This document shows, one piece after another, positions 26,868 to 39,191 of a DNA stretch of 64,000 nucleotides. Origin of the DNA: Syncephalis fuscata (Eukaryota > Zoopagomycota > Zoopagomycetes > Zoopagales > Piptocephalidaceae); assembly GCA_025786725.1 (NCBI GenBank), contig JAHLTZ010000012.1, forward strand, positions 372,001 to 436,000, written 5' to 3'. The notes beneath the pieces were generated by a model. The model was not told the origin of the DNA and searched no databases. It saw nothing but the letters and a program-made list of their open reading frames with translations. The position numbers and the translations under genes are program-made. Each line of letters begins with the position of its first letter. Positions within the stretch are counted from its first letter, which is position 1.

Positions 26868-28928
26868 ATGACTTTGAGTGCCAACAGTCATTGCATATGG
26901 CAAACCTATGACATCTTACTGTACTTGTATTACTTTATGGAAGTTCAAGAACTGGTACTCTTTGCCGCCAGCTGTCGATTTATCTACCAGACTATAGTTA
27001 ACCGACCTGATTATTGGGAACGACAATATAGGCAAACATTTCCACTAGGTGATCGACGAGAACAAGAATGGCTTACATGGTATAACTGGCATATTAGTAC
27101 GATGGTAAAATTAAGAGAATCTACACCCGATGTAAATCATAAAAACCAAAAACACTTATTACCATCTACCTCTACCACTGCCGCTGACGAAGATAATGAA
27201 TATACATCATTTATTAATGACATATCATTGTTTTATAATTTTGATGCAACTCAATGGTTTTATGCTTACCAACGGCGTCGGCAAACTAGTCGTAACTTTA
27301 TGACAGGCCAATTCAAAAAGCGGGTATGCCAATTACCAGCTAATGGATCCATTCATCTGGAGCTAGTCAGTGTAAATCCCTGGCACGCGCTAGTGCAGGA
27401 CATAAGAAGATCAAAGGTCTGGTTAATTCAGCATGATGTAGTTAACAAACAAAACGAACATAGTAACAAAGAATTGACTTGGAAGGAATTAACTATTTCA
27501 TCGCCACTTTTATTTAAAGATGTTTCTATTGAAAAAACTTATAAAACAAATCAATTTGTTGTGGCTAGTATTTATACAATAGCATACGATAATGTAAAGC
27601 CAGTGGACTTTGACGATCCAACAGGTAACTAATATTACCAAAACTAATAACTATATCGAGCATTTACTAATACTATTTACAATAGTTAATTTGTCTGAAA
27701 TGGAAGCTCAATACATTAGAGAAAATGTATCTAAAGAGTCTACTATTTTAGATAAATTGGCCATTTTCTCCCCAAGTTCTGCATTTCAAAGGAAATAAGA
27801 ATGAATAATAGACCTGCCATGGCAGTATGGCCTGTTACTGGCAATTCAAACCCCATATTATTCAACTAGAACCACACAAAGATAACTACATGGAAGTAAA
27901 AGATCCATATTATTCGTATCACATTTATAATGATGGATGCTTTTAAACGCACAGACTCTGGCAGAAGATTACTATACAACCTATTTAATTTATCCAAATG
28001 GAAATCAATTGATAAAAGGTCCAACATTGACTAGCTTTACATCACGCACTTGCATTCAGTTTGCTTCCAAGATCAATGCCAATTTTTGACATGGGAAATG
28101 TTTGTTTTTGTAGAAACTGATCCTGACTTTACAAATATCTATACTCAAGATTCACAAATTATTGACAGCGACAACGGATTACTAAAGGTCCAATGGGAGC
28201 TATTTAATGCTCACAAGGGTCAATCTCAGTGTAAAAAAATACTATCGGGTCATGTTATTGTTCCAGATCTTCCAGAGAGCAAAATTGAGGTCAAATCATA
28301 TTCAGGAAGAATATGCTTAGTAATTATAGGCGTCTATGTCAAAGGCTACAACGATGTTCTATCATATGATTACGAAGCTTCGCTATCATTGTTTATACTG
28401 GGGAAGTTTTCATCAAATGATTCGCCTCATTCAATATTCGACACTGGATATTACAACGAACAATTGCCAATTGATAGTTCTGATCAAGGACGTCTACTAT
28501 GGACTCGAACTGTAAACAATAGTTTCATTGAAGATTTGTATAGCGAGAAGCTGATTGTTGTTCAAAGCTGTCAAAAGCTTGACGTACTGGATGCTCGAGA
28601 TGGAAATCTACTACGTTCGATTACTTGTCCCTCCTATTCAAAGCTCACTCCGTTTCTTGGATCGTTATGCACAATATTTGACGAAAATCGCAAAAAAACT
28701 TGGTTTGTTGACATGTATACTGGCCTTATCTGCAACTCATCAACACATCTTACTAAAAAGCAAACCGAAAATGACAAAAAGGTCGAGTCTCTAGGCTCCA
28801 TTGAAACAACACATTTACCAGTTCCAACTGAGGATGAAACGTTGGAATGTTCTGAATATTGTGCATCAAGTGTTGTTATTGGTCGACTTGACGTGAAAAA
28901 TGGAGTTTACGAAACATATATGCTATAA
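26868..28928 (+). pseudogene. F-box-like family member, copy 2, disrupted in the middle
   Basis: Exon 1 (26868-27624) starts with an F-box-like helix set (DILLYLYYFMEVQELVLFAA, then CRFIYQTIVNRPDYWERQYRQ). An intron with GTAACT donor and AATAG acceptor leads to 27686. The frame then breaks several times between 27798 and 28050, where copy 3 reads through, and is open again from 28050 to 28928 (a beta-rich C-terminal half with VLDARDGNLLRSITCP). F-box proteins recruit substrates to SCF ubiquitin ligases; the C-terminal part would bind the substrate. Whether the breaks are real or assembly errors is open, but several in 250 bp favour a pseudogene. Confidence 0.65.
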
Positions 28929-30071
28929 ATAAAGTAGCTTATTTGCAAACATTTAGTACAAATAACTTGAACATTACATGTATCAAATATGCACGTCAAA
29001 TAAATTATTACATATTGAGTAATTGTCTAATGTTTTAAATTGTGTAAATTATTAATACTATGTATATAAACATTTCAAACAGTAATAACAACATATTAAA
29101 TATTTAATGCTTTAAATTGTGTATAATCGCCAATACTATACATTGGGTAATTTCAAATAGTAGTTAAATAGTGTTATATTATGATGATTGGTGCTGTAGC
29201 AGTGAATACTGATATTGCCCATCATGTTAAATAAATGTATTACTATAAGATAAATATTAACTTAATATGCTGTATAGAAATATATGGTATGCATATATTA
29301 TAAAAGTATTATATTGCACTTTTGGCTACTTGGGAATAGAGACAGAGTATAATATAGGTAGTCTATTCATTATTTATTTATTTCTGCTATTGTTATTACC
29401 TATGTTGTGTATCATTTCGTGCTATAATACATTTGTTAATGTTAATATTTAGCGTAATTTGATGGTCAAATGGCTATATTTAATAATATTCACACAACTT
29501 AAACCAAACATTATTTTTATTGCATATAAACCAGATGATGAATGACATCAATTATCAAATACTCATTATTGTATATTTATTATCCAATATGCATATATCC
29601 AATGCCCATCCATACCTTTATTTACAATCATTTATTACTATTTAACATACGCATTGTTATGAACATAATTAATATGAATATTATGCACGCCATTTTATAC
29701 TATATTGTTTTATTTACTATTGATACTGAAAATATAGTTGCAAATTATTACTTTCAAAGCTTTTGCAAATTGCATATATGTTATTATGTATTATGATATT
29801 TATGAACAATGGAATGTTTAAATTGTCATACTTTTTTTAAAATATGTCAGCGCATAATGCAGCTACTGCAGTTTTTAAAGGGGAATAAAGTTACAGACAA
29901 ATATACGAAATCGTGTACTCATTGTTACTGTAAATAGAATAAACAGTCCAAAGTTGTGTATGGTCTTTTCTTTCTACTCTTAAACAAAAAAACTTTTTCT
30001 TTCTATTCACGTCTATTATAATTCATTTTGTTTATCACGTATTAATTTAACGCTGCCATTTCTATTCAAAC
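28929..30071. other. AT-rich spacer between F-box-like copies
   Basis: It contains flank sequence shared with the other copies (ATTTAATGC near 29105, TTTAAATTGTGTA near 29112). No gene is supported; the short open frames at 29267-29796 are compositionally random. Confidence 0.45.
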
Positions 30072-32131
30072 ATGCCTTTGAATATTGATAGTCAACGCAT
30101 ATGGCAAAACTATGATGTTATACTGTATTTGTGTCGTTTCATGGAAGGTCAGGAACTGGTACTCTTTGCCACCAGCTGTCGATTTATCTATCAGAGTATA
30201 GTTGAGCGATTTGGTTATTGGGAACGACAATATAGACAAGCTTTTCACTAGGCGATCAGAAAGAACAAGAATGGCTTACATGGTATATCTGGCATACCAA
30301 TGCTATAGCAAAATCGAGTGAATCTACATTAGATGCTAATAAGAAAAAGCGAAAGCGCTCATTATCACCTACCATTACAACCAACGACATCAAAGATTAT
30401 GAATGCACACTACCTGATATTTGTATATCGGCCATTTTTGATTTTGACGCTGCACAATGGTTTTATGCATATCAACGTCGCCGCCAAACTGATCGTAATT
30501 TTATGGCTGGTCAGTTTAAAAAGCGAAAGTGCGAATTACCACTTAACAGATGCACGCAACTTAAGCTGATCAGTGTAAATCCATGGAATGCATTGATGAA
30601 AAACAGGCGAGAAATGAGCATGTGGGTAATTCGACATGGTGTTTTTAGCAAACAAAATGAGCAAAGCAACAAGGATTAGCTTGGAAGGAATTAACGATTT
30701 CATCTTCAGCTTTATTTGAGGGTAATCACCGAATCGATGTTATCTATGGAACACATCAATATGTTGTGGCTCAGGTTTTCTTGCCTACATATAACGACGT
30801 AAAGGCTGTCTGTATTGGCGATCCAATAAGTAACTAATAATTACAAACGCTAGTAACTGTGTTGAAATTTACTAATTTTATTAATAATAGTTCGTTTAAC
30901 TGAAATGGAGGCACGGTATATTAAAGACCTTAAATTTAACATATCTAATAGTTCAGATAAACACTACAAGTATTCGGCCACAGAATATTTAAAGAAGCGA
31001 TTTATTATTTTGCGAAAGGCTCTTGTAGTATGGCGTATCAACGGGGATTCATCTCCCGCTATTCTTTATCTTGAAAATACACATAAAGACAACGACTCAA
31101 ACGGGCTACCTTGCCCAATATCCATTCACAATGATTGGATGTTTTACCGAACTGCATGGGGAGACAACCCGCGTTTTGAGGCTGGTTTAGTTCATTTAGA
31201 TAAGAGCCAATGGGTAAAAGGCCCAAGATTAAGCAAGCACCATTCCTTTCCCTGTATCCAGTTTACTTCTCGCGACCAATGTCAATTTATAACACTGAGA
31301 AAAACACATAAATCTGTACAAGACATCAAAACCTCCGCATCTGATGCTACTCAAGGCTTACAAACTACTGGTGATGAAATTCAAACAATGTGTCTCCAAT
31401 GGGATATATTTGATGCGCGAAAGGGCCGATCTCAATGTAAAAAAATACTATCAGGTCAAATTGCCATTCCATACTGTCCGAACACTGTAACTAGTACCAA
31501 GATGTATACGGAAAAAATGTGTTTAATCATTGCATGGGATGGGAAAGGCTATCGCAGTCGCATTCCCGGTGAAGCATTTGACGCTTCATTATCGTTATTT
31601 GCATTAGATAAGTTTTCGCCAACTGCTTCGCCACAATCAATATTCGACGCCAGAGATTACGGCCAATTACTGCCAATCGACGGTTGTGACCAAGGACATG
31701 TAATATGGAGCCGGCCTATAAGCCACTTTCAAATTAAAGGGCTATACAGAGAAAAGCTGATTGTTGTTCAGAACGACAAGACATTTGATGTACTGGATGC
31801 TTGCAATGGCAATCTATTGCGTTCAGTCACTTATCCAATCGACTTGGTACCAACTCCCTTTCTTGGATCTTTATGTCTGATGTTTAGTAATGACTACAAA
31901 GAAAGCTGGTTTGTTGATGTGCGCACGGGCTGTACCTACAAACCACCGCTTTGTCTCGCTAACAACCGGTTTGATAATAATGCAAGAAATATGCCTACAG
32001 GCGCTATCGAAACACCACCACCAGCCCCAAGTGAATACGTGCATTCCGAGCCTTCACGATATCTAGTATCAAATGTCATTATTGGTCAAATTAGCGCGAG
32101 AGGTGGATCATACGAAGCATTTATGTTATAA
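30072..32131 (+). CDS. F-box-like family member, copy 3
   Basis: It starts at ATG 30072 with the same F-box-like N-terminus as copy 2 (ELVLFATSCRFIYQSIVERF). The intron is 30830-30890, and the second exon 30891-32131 is fully open for over 400 residues, with a beta-rich, propeller-like C-terminal half (VLDACNGNLLRSVTYP, GSLCLMFSNDYKESWFVDVRTG). Exon 1 shows two apparent single-base losses relative to copy 2, near 30245 (CTTTTCACTAGG against CATTTCCACTAGG) and near 30677 (AAGGATTAG). With those restored the family alignment is continuous. It could be a working gene with assembly errors or a young pseudogene. The family appears lineage-specific and tandemly expanded. Confidence 0.62.
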
Positions 32132-32815
32132 AGTATTTATTGCAAACATTTAATGCAAATCATTTGAATAGTACATGTATTAAGTATTCAAACCAACTAG
32201 ATTATTACATATTAAGTAATTAGAGTGTTTTAAACTGTGTAAACTATCAAAATAATGGATTTAGACATGTTCATATTAGTAATTAAGCGGTTTTAAATGT
32301 AATATGTTTATTGCCATTTTTATTATTATCAATGGCGATTATTAAAGCGAATCGTGTCACATTCTTTCTCGTAGTACTAGTAAGCTCCCCTTTTTCTCCT
32401 CTTATTCCACAGGTGTCTTATCCCCCTGCTACTTTGTTCTTTATCTAGTCTTTTCTCTAAAAAATTCGACTTACTAAGTATAAAGTCGATCATATCGCAT
32501 AGTTGACCGGTTTACCTGTGTGTGTGTGTGTCTATATACCATTTTGTTCTCTATCTCGTGGGCGTGTACGTATATGTGTGTGCATGTGTGAGTTGCAGCT
32601 ACGACGCCGACGCACCACCACCACTAAAACAATAGCAGCAGTAACAGCAGCAGTAAAACAGCAGTAAAAAGAGACTCGTTTGTTACGTCACCTTGTTTAA
32701 CTACCTTTGATCGTTTTCTCCACCACTGTTCTAGGCTGCTACTACCAGTTACTGCTACATCTGTGTGCGCACCTTTTAGTGTATTCCAACTTGCCAGTTT
32801 ACTCTTTCTTGCCTC
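32132..32815. other. 5' flank with TG and CAG-type simple repeats
   Basis: No gene. Contains (TG)n runs at about 32516-32590 and CAG/CAA-rich sequence at about 32625-32670, then a pyrimidine-rich leader before the start codon at 32816. Confidence 0.5.
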
Positions 32816-34249
32816 ATGGCAGAATCTAACGACAGTTTCGACTTATTTGCCGAGGCAAGTCGAGATCGTGAATGGCAATTTCAAGACGAAGGTAGCCGTG
32901 ATTTAAAACGAACCTCAGGTGTCATCACGCCAGATGCCAAAGAGCTATGCACTAAAAAGCTTAATACATTCACCGAGGAGGACTATTCCTCGGACGAAGC
33001 TCCGACCGAACGACGTAAAAGACAGCAACAGCAGCAATCAGTTTCATTAATATCCTCTTCGTTGCCTTCTAACAATGATACTTTATTCGCAACTGTAAAC
33101 CAACATAGCCATAATACTAAAACTGATATACCATCTACTTCTTCAAAAACGACGGCTACCACGATGACAACGGCCAGTCATTCAAATCAACAGTCTCCTT
33201 CCCATCAGCACGTAGTTCACAGTGGCACTACTAATGTTAATACTAACACATCAATATCAACCGCCACCAGTCATATCACTTCTACTTCTAGTAAAGGTGT
33301 AGATGAGTCCAAAGATATGTTAGCACCAGTAGCTATTAGTGTTTACAATTCAAATCAGTTGCCTCAAGTATCACCGACCGCTACAACTGCCACTGCGTAT
33401 AACGAAACAACTACAACTACACAGCAAGTATCAAATAAGAATGAGCACAACAATAGTAACAAGAGCGATAATAATAGTAATGAAGATAGTAAAAACAACA
33501 ACGACGAAGATGAAGACGATAAAGACGAGACGGCATCATGTGCCAGCTCGACACCAACAGAAATTGTAGATTATGAATCACATCCAGCGTCTATGGAAGT
33601 GTCGTCAACTAGCAATAATAACGATAATAATAGCGGTGATAGCAGTATTAGCACACTTGATCGTATTCGTCATGTGGCCGAATCCATCACTGCTGCATTG
33701 AGGCCCAAAGTATTTCCTAGTAAGTAATATGAACTTTGGCTTATATATTACTTTACTAACAAATCAGTAATATAACATTTATTATTGAATTAATCACAGA
33801 ATTCTTTGTTCGTGATTTTGCTTATCCAGATAATGATCCACGACACAAAGGCATCTATCCACGTCCTGTGTCTGCTTATCGGTCAGTTGCCAATCTATTC
33901 TCATTGAATGACAATTGGGAGAATGACACTGGAGAATGACCAGACAATAACGGCCGAAGATAATGCCATGATAGCGGCGTTTAATGCACGGCCAACATCA
34001 TCCAGTTCGACATCTTCATCGACTGATAAGGAAAAGGGTAGTCGTATAGATGATAGCCGCGATGAATATACTGGACCTGCCAAAGCGATACATGACTTTT
34101 ACGCCGAAGATCCTAAAGATGTATTGTTTAAAGCTGGCGAGGAATGTTGGATTGATCGTCAGTTATCTCGCGGTGTTTTATTAACAGTTAAAAATGGACA
34201 GCGTTGTCATGTGCGAGAAAGCCATTTGGAATTTACTAATCATGAATAG
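32816..34249 (+). CDS. Low-complexity protein with C-terminal SH3-like domain
   Basis: Exon 1 (32816-33719) encodes a Ser/Thr/Asn/Gln-rich disordered region with acidic stretches. The intron is 33720-33799. Exon 2 continues with FFVRDFAYPDNDPRHKG and then, after an apparent one-base frame break near 33910-33940, an open frame to TAG 34249. That frame holds an SH3-like fold (AKAIHDFYAEDPKDVLFKAGEECWI, resembling the ALYDF and alternating-strand pattern). The break sits in a short duplicated GGAGAATGAC motif. The RDFAYP-SH3 combination is reminiscent of fungal SH3 adaptor proteins, but I do not recognise the orthologue. A cytoskeletal or scaffolding role would be a guess. Confidence 0.6.
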
Positions 34250-34659
34250 CTTTATTATAACAAGTAAAAAGAAGAAGGATCACAATAACAACAATAACAA
34301 CGATGACGATGATAACAGCATTGTTTTTAGTAGATGGATCGTCTCGTAATACATACTTACCTATATCGACCCTTTTTGTTAAGGGAATTGTAATTAATGG
34401 TTGCTTTATTATTACTATCATTCGATCAGTACATGTTTGTGTTTGTGTGTTAAAATGTATTCATTATAGAATAGTGTTGGTAAATATGAATCATATTTTG
34501 AGTAGTATGTTGTTAATATTAGTTACTTATTTTTACCAAAGTGTTCTACTATTTACATCATTATTATAACATGATACTGCACATAATAATAATAGTATAC
34601 ACGTTAGTTCTATAATCAGTTATTAATGTTTATCCAATGAATAAAATATCATGGCGCAG
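34250..34659. other. Convergent 3' spacer
   Basis: About 400 bp of AT-rich sequence between the convergent ends of the SH3-like gene and the mitochondrial ribosomal protein gene. Nothing else seen. Confidence 0.5.
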
Positions 34660-35079
34660 TTAAAGCGTTTTTTCTTTTTGTATTTCAAGTATATTGCCAA
34701 CAACCTTGAATCCTGGTGAGGCGGGTGTTTTTGGTCGACGTGGCTTATGTGCTTTTTCATAAGCTGTTACATCTTCTGGTGTTGCATGTTCTATCTGCAC
34801 TACTTCCTTTAAGCGTAGCACTGAACCGGCAACACCGGGTGTTACGCGTTGAAATACAGTTCTGCCGCGTTTTGTTAAGCCTAATCCATAAGCCACTCGG
34901 TATAATTTGCGATTAAGTCCGATCAATGAGCGGGCTAGTGTAATCTTGATAAATGACGGCTCAGTAATCGTGGTTTTTGTTGCTGCTGCTGCTTTTGTTG
35001 GTAATGACGTGGCATTCGTACTGGCCAGACGCAATGACCGAGCAGCCGTCAAAGTTAGACCGCGTAGTGGTGATAACAT
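34660..35079 (-). CDS. Mitochondrial large-subunit ribosomal protein uL30m
   Basis: Single exon, 139 residues. A basic, Ser/Ala-rich mitochondrial targeting sequence (MLSPLRGLTLTAARSLRLAS) is followed by the uL30 core: FIKITLARSLIGL, then the G-L-x-K-R-x-x-T segment GLTKRGRTVFQRVTP and VLRLKEVVQIEHAT. It is the homologue of yeast Mrpl33 and bacterial L30, a component of the mitochondrial 54S/39S subunit. The start lies about 150 bp from the divergent CLPTM1-family gene. Confidence 0.88.
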   Translation of the reverse strand: MLSPLRGLTLTAARSLRLASTNATSLPTKAAAATKTTITEPSFIKITLARSLIGLNRKLYRVAYGLGLTKRGRTVFQRVTPGVAGSVLRLKEVVQIEHATPEDVTAYEKAHKPRRPKTPASPGFKVVGNILEIQKEKTL

Positions 35080-35227
35080 ACTAGCGTAAAATTGAAAGGA
35101 AAGAATAAGCGGACAAGTGCTAAATTCATTTTCACTTTCTTTCTGTTACTTGATATTTCACATTGTCTATCTATCTATCCATATCCATATCCATATTCGT
35201 ATATGATTGCGGCTGTTTAGACACAAT

Positions 35228-37096
35228 ATGGGGAAACTAACAGCTGCTCTGGGTATTGTGCCGGCCATATTGGTCGCGGCCTACCTTGCTATGCTAGCTA
35301 TCAACGTACTGACGCTATTTAAGCCAACACTATCCATTCCTTTTGTATACGAGCTTACAGGAAGTACTGACGCGTCTGGTCGGCCATTATTGCCTGGTAA
35401 TGCTCCTTATTTGCCGGCAGACCAGTCATTTCGTATGGCATTGCGTCTGTCTACACAAGAAGAGCCAAAACGACCTGAAGATAGCGAGCATGTATGGCAA
35501 AGCAAACTATTTCAACTGGACAATGCTACAGCCTTTCCAATTGAAACAGAAGTCTCGGTAGCATTGCCAGTAAAGTATAAGAAACTGGCAGGCGATCTTT
35601 ACGCGCATATTTACCTTTATCCGATCATAGCTGGACAACAACAACAAGATGAGCAAAGTGACGAAGACATTGAAGTTGCTGATGCTCATCCAGAGTTGCA
35701 TACAGAATGGACAGTTCGTCAAACAATAAATCTTGTACGCTATCAGCCACTTATTGTTAAAGAAGACAAGTTATTGATGGCTGCTACTGACACCAAGTCA
35801 GATACAACAAAGACGAAAAAAAGTAAGAAGAATAAGAAGAATAAGAAGAAGTCAGAGACGACAGACTCTGAGGTACCAGTGCCTCATTGGGTACCGCGTA
35901 TTCAAATAGATCTATTAAACGATCGAACTGAATATCCACGCAATGCTGTGCCATCTGACATTCATAATTATATGTTATGGGTACGCTATAAAGACTCGTA
36001 TGCCTATTTACCGATTATGTCACCGAATCCATTATTGCTTGGGCCAGATGATTTAATACCACTAGAGAAGGATGGAAAGGCAGCGACACCGCAAACACTT
36101 AAATTACGTGTTGCTCTTACGTCACTTGGCTGGTTTCGTATTAGTCGAATTATGTGGTCGACACTACAAGCGGCCAATGGCAAGGGCGATGGACCATCGA
36201 TTGGATTTCGTTTATCTGATGGCGATGTTGAACAGTTCCGTCAAATGATTGCTAATACTGATCCGTTATTACTGCTGGCCACTATTGTTGCTTCTGTACT
36301 TCATTTGCTATTTGAATGGTTAGCATTTAAAGAAGATGTGGCTCATTGGAGTAAACTAAAAAATACAGCCGGTGTTTCTAAAATGGCTGTCGTTCTTGAA
36401 ATGGTCTCACGATGTGTAGCAGTTTTATTCCTTTGGGAGAGACGTAAAGATACAAGCATGATTATTATTGGTGGTGCTTGCGTGACAGCAGCCAGTAAGT
36501 ACTAGCAAATTTTAATGAGTAAATAGATGGCTAATTTATTATAAATAGGTGAAGTTTGGAAGGTATATCGTGTATTAAACGCGCCGCCCGCAACCGTATC
36601 AACGACTACTTTCGAGAAACAAAAAGTTACAAAGGATAGCACTACTAATACCACTAATACTAGTGAATTACAAATTACGGAAGCAGAACGGGTTAGCCGT
36701 GAAGCTGATCGACAATGTAGACGTACTATTGGCATGGCATGTATTCCATTAATGATGGGATATGCTGCTTGGTCGCTTTTCTACTTAAAACATACAAGCT
36801 TCCGTGCTTGGGCCATTGATGCACTTATGGCCGCCATGTATTTACTGGGATTTATTACACTGACACCGCAGCTGTTCTTAAATTATCGACTTCGATCAGT
36901 GGCCGCCATGCCACTACGCGTCTTCCTTTACCGGGCCCTTAATACATTTGTAGATGATTTATTTGCTCTAGTTATTCCTATGCCAAACATGACGCGTATT
37001 GCCGCATTCCGTGATGATATTGTATTTTTCATATTATTATGGCAATGGTGGCGTTATCCTTCACGAAAGGAGACGGAAAAGTTAAAGGAAGAATAA
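35228..37096 (+). CDS. CLPTM1-family multi-pass membrane protein (CLPTM1L-like)
   Basis: Two exons, 35228-36494 and 36549-37096, joined in frame (about 605 residues). An N-terminal membrane anchor (LGIVPAILVAAYLAMLAINVL) precedes a large luminal domain with the family-like PYLPADQSFRMALRLSTQ and VALPVKYKKLAGDLYAHIYLYP segments, interrupted by a Lys/Ser-rich linker near residue 200. The C-terminus holds several membrane spans and the conserved block LGFITLTPQLFLNYRLRSV, then FVDDLFALVIPMPN. Human CLPTM1L is an ER lipid scramblase linked to GPI biosynthesis. That activity is inferred for this protein from family membership only. The start at 35228 is the first ATG of the open frame. Confidence 0.85.
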
Positions 37097-37234
37097 ATAG
37101 GATCTATACTGATCATTTGTTAATAGTATTTTATATATTATAGTTATATACTTGAGTAAATATAAAGCTACTATTTGTTATAAAGACATACAAAATAAAT
37201 TATAATGTACTATTTATTTAAATAGAAGCTACTG

Positions 37235-38133
37235 TACTTTGACTCTCTAGCTTCAAACTGAGACAAAAAGATCCGTAATTTGAATAATAAACCGTTGATC
37301 AGTTTTTAATACTGGGAAGGGGTTTGTTGAAGCAGGCCACATCAACTCTGATTGAATTAATTAAAGTTTTGATTAATCTGCACTATTTTTAATATTAAAA
37401 TATATATTAATTAGTATTTTCATGTCGCTTACAATAAAATATAATAAATAAATAAACGTTGATTTATATTATTGTTGCCGTAAAGTATTTAAAGTATTAT
37501 AGTTTGATTATTTAATGTCACTCACCATTCAGTTCCATGTTTAGTAGAATAACAAATGTGTAGTTCAATCAAGTAAAGGATGTCAGCTTTAGTCTTTTGA
37601 CACTGGATCAAATGAGTCTATTAATTAGTATATATAAGTTATTTTACTTTTACTTCTATATTTTATTTATTTATTTCATCCTTTTACTTTTAAATACAAT
37701 TAAACACTTATTAATCACTATAACATGTATAATATTGCATCCAACGTTAATTAATTCATGTATAATTATCAGTACAATAATGTAATTAATTAGTTATCTT
37801 TATTATTGCTTTAATATATATATATTGTCATTTATGATATTTATTGTTCAAAATGCCATTTATTTAGTCAGATTGGCTATATGGGAGGTGGCTGTTTAAT
37901 AAACGACTTTATAATAATTATATTAATATTCGATCAATCTTTCTACACATGGCCAACAACAACAATTAGCTTCGTGAATTTCAAAGAAATCAAATAGTAT
38001 GTTACATTCTTTATTTAAATCAATTATTAACAACATTTAATAGAAAGTAATATAACTATGTTGCGTATAACAACGACATGCCTCGGATTGGAACGAATTG
38101 TGCTTTGGGGACTCAGATGTGGGAGTCAAAGTA
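37235..38133. mobile_element. Non-autonomous terminal-inverted-repeat element
   Basis: About 900 bp. The left end (TACTTTGACTCTCTAGC) is imperfectly inverted at the right end (GGGAGTCAAAGTA). Internal blocks 37455-37550 and 37920-38100 match 61010-61105 and 61340-61520, so this is a deletion derivative of the element at 60443-61559. It has no coding capacity. Fragments lie at 19620-19780 and 50461-50690. Confidence 0.6.
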
Positions 38134-38316
38134 GGATTCAGCCAGTTTCCAATTATCACTATTATTGTGTGGTGTGCATGTGTGTGTGTGTGTGGTAAAG
38201 TGGCTGGATGAGGAAAACTTGCAAAATCATTCTAAAGGCAGATATCGATTACTGGTGTCTAGCCTCCTCCTCCTCGAATCCGTCATCCTCGGCGATAGCC
38301 CCAATAGTTAGGCATC

Positions 38317-39191
38317 ATGGTGCGTATTAATAACCGGCGTATAAGGCGTTTAAAGGGTAGAGTGATGCATTGATGGACGATATAATGGATGTATTATATA
38401 GATAGATAAATAGATGGATGGATGGATGGATGGATATATAGATGGATGTACAGATGAATGAATAGTACAATGTTAAAATTGAGACGGGTAAAGCAAAGAC
38501 GACCATATATGTGTATATTCTAGTTGTTGTTTGTGTCAACAAGCTATAGTATGGACGGTAGCGTGGTGGTTGACGCAAGTCTATAAAGTTACATCATATT
38601 GAAACAGTTCAAATTCATTATTGTCTACTTGCAGAATGATTATAGAACGATAAGATGTATAATATGGTTACACTTATTATATGGGTTCTAGCATTTAGTT
38701 GTACATATTAAATATTAATGTTATTATTGTCATTATAGACCAAGGGTACCACCAGCTTTGGTAAGCGCAACATCAAGACGCACACATTGTGCCGTCGCTG
38801 CGGCCGCCGTGCATTCCACAACCAAAAGAAAGAATGCGCTCAATGCGGTTATCCAAGTGCACGCACTCGTTCCTGTAAGTTATTGTTTATACATAGACAG
38901 AAGATGCATCGCCTTAATGGCAACTGATGCAAACGGGTCTATGATATGAATCATGCTTTTGTGATGCCGTACTAATTACGCGATGCATTTTAGACAACTG
39001 GAGCGCCAAAGGTAAGCGCAGAAGCACCACCGGTACTGGTCGCATGCGCTACCTCAAGACTGTCCACCGTCGTTTCAAGAACGGTTTCCGTGAGGGTATG
39101 TATTTTATCTGCCATTGATATGCAAGAGGACAGTCATTTAACGCATTGGCTGTTTTGTTTATTTATAGGCAAGGTCACTGCCCAGGCCTAA
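38317..39191 (+). CDS. RPL37: 60S ribosomal protein eL37
   Basis: Four coding exons: 38317-38319 (the ATG alone), 38739-38874, 38994-39095 and 39169-39191. The product starts [20 protein letters not shown] and ends with the NGFREGK segment followed by VTAQA. The four zinc-binding cysteines appear as CRRC and CAQCG. Length (88 residues) is normal. It is a structural protein of the cytosolic large ribosomal subunit. The first coding exon consists only of the initiator codon, with a GTGCGT donor; the same arrangement is known for RPL37 in other eukaryotes. Confidence 0.95.
38396..38460. repeat. GATA/GATG tetranucleotide microsatellite
   Basis: Runs of GATA and GATG within intron 1 of the eL37 gene. 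Simple repeat with no other signal. Confidence 0.85.
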
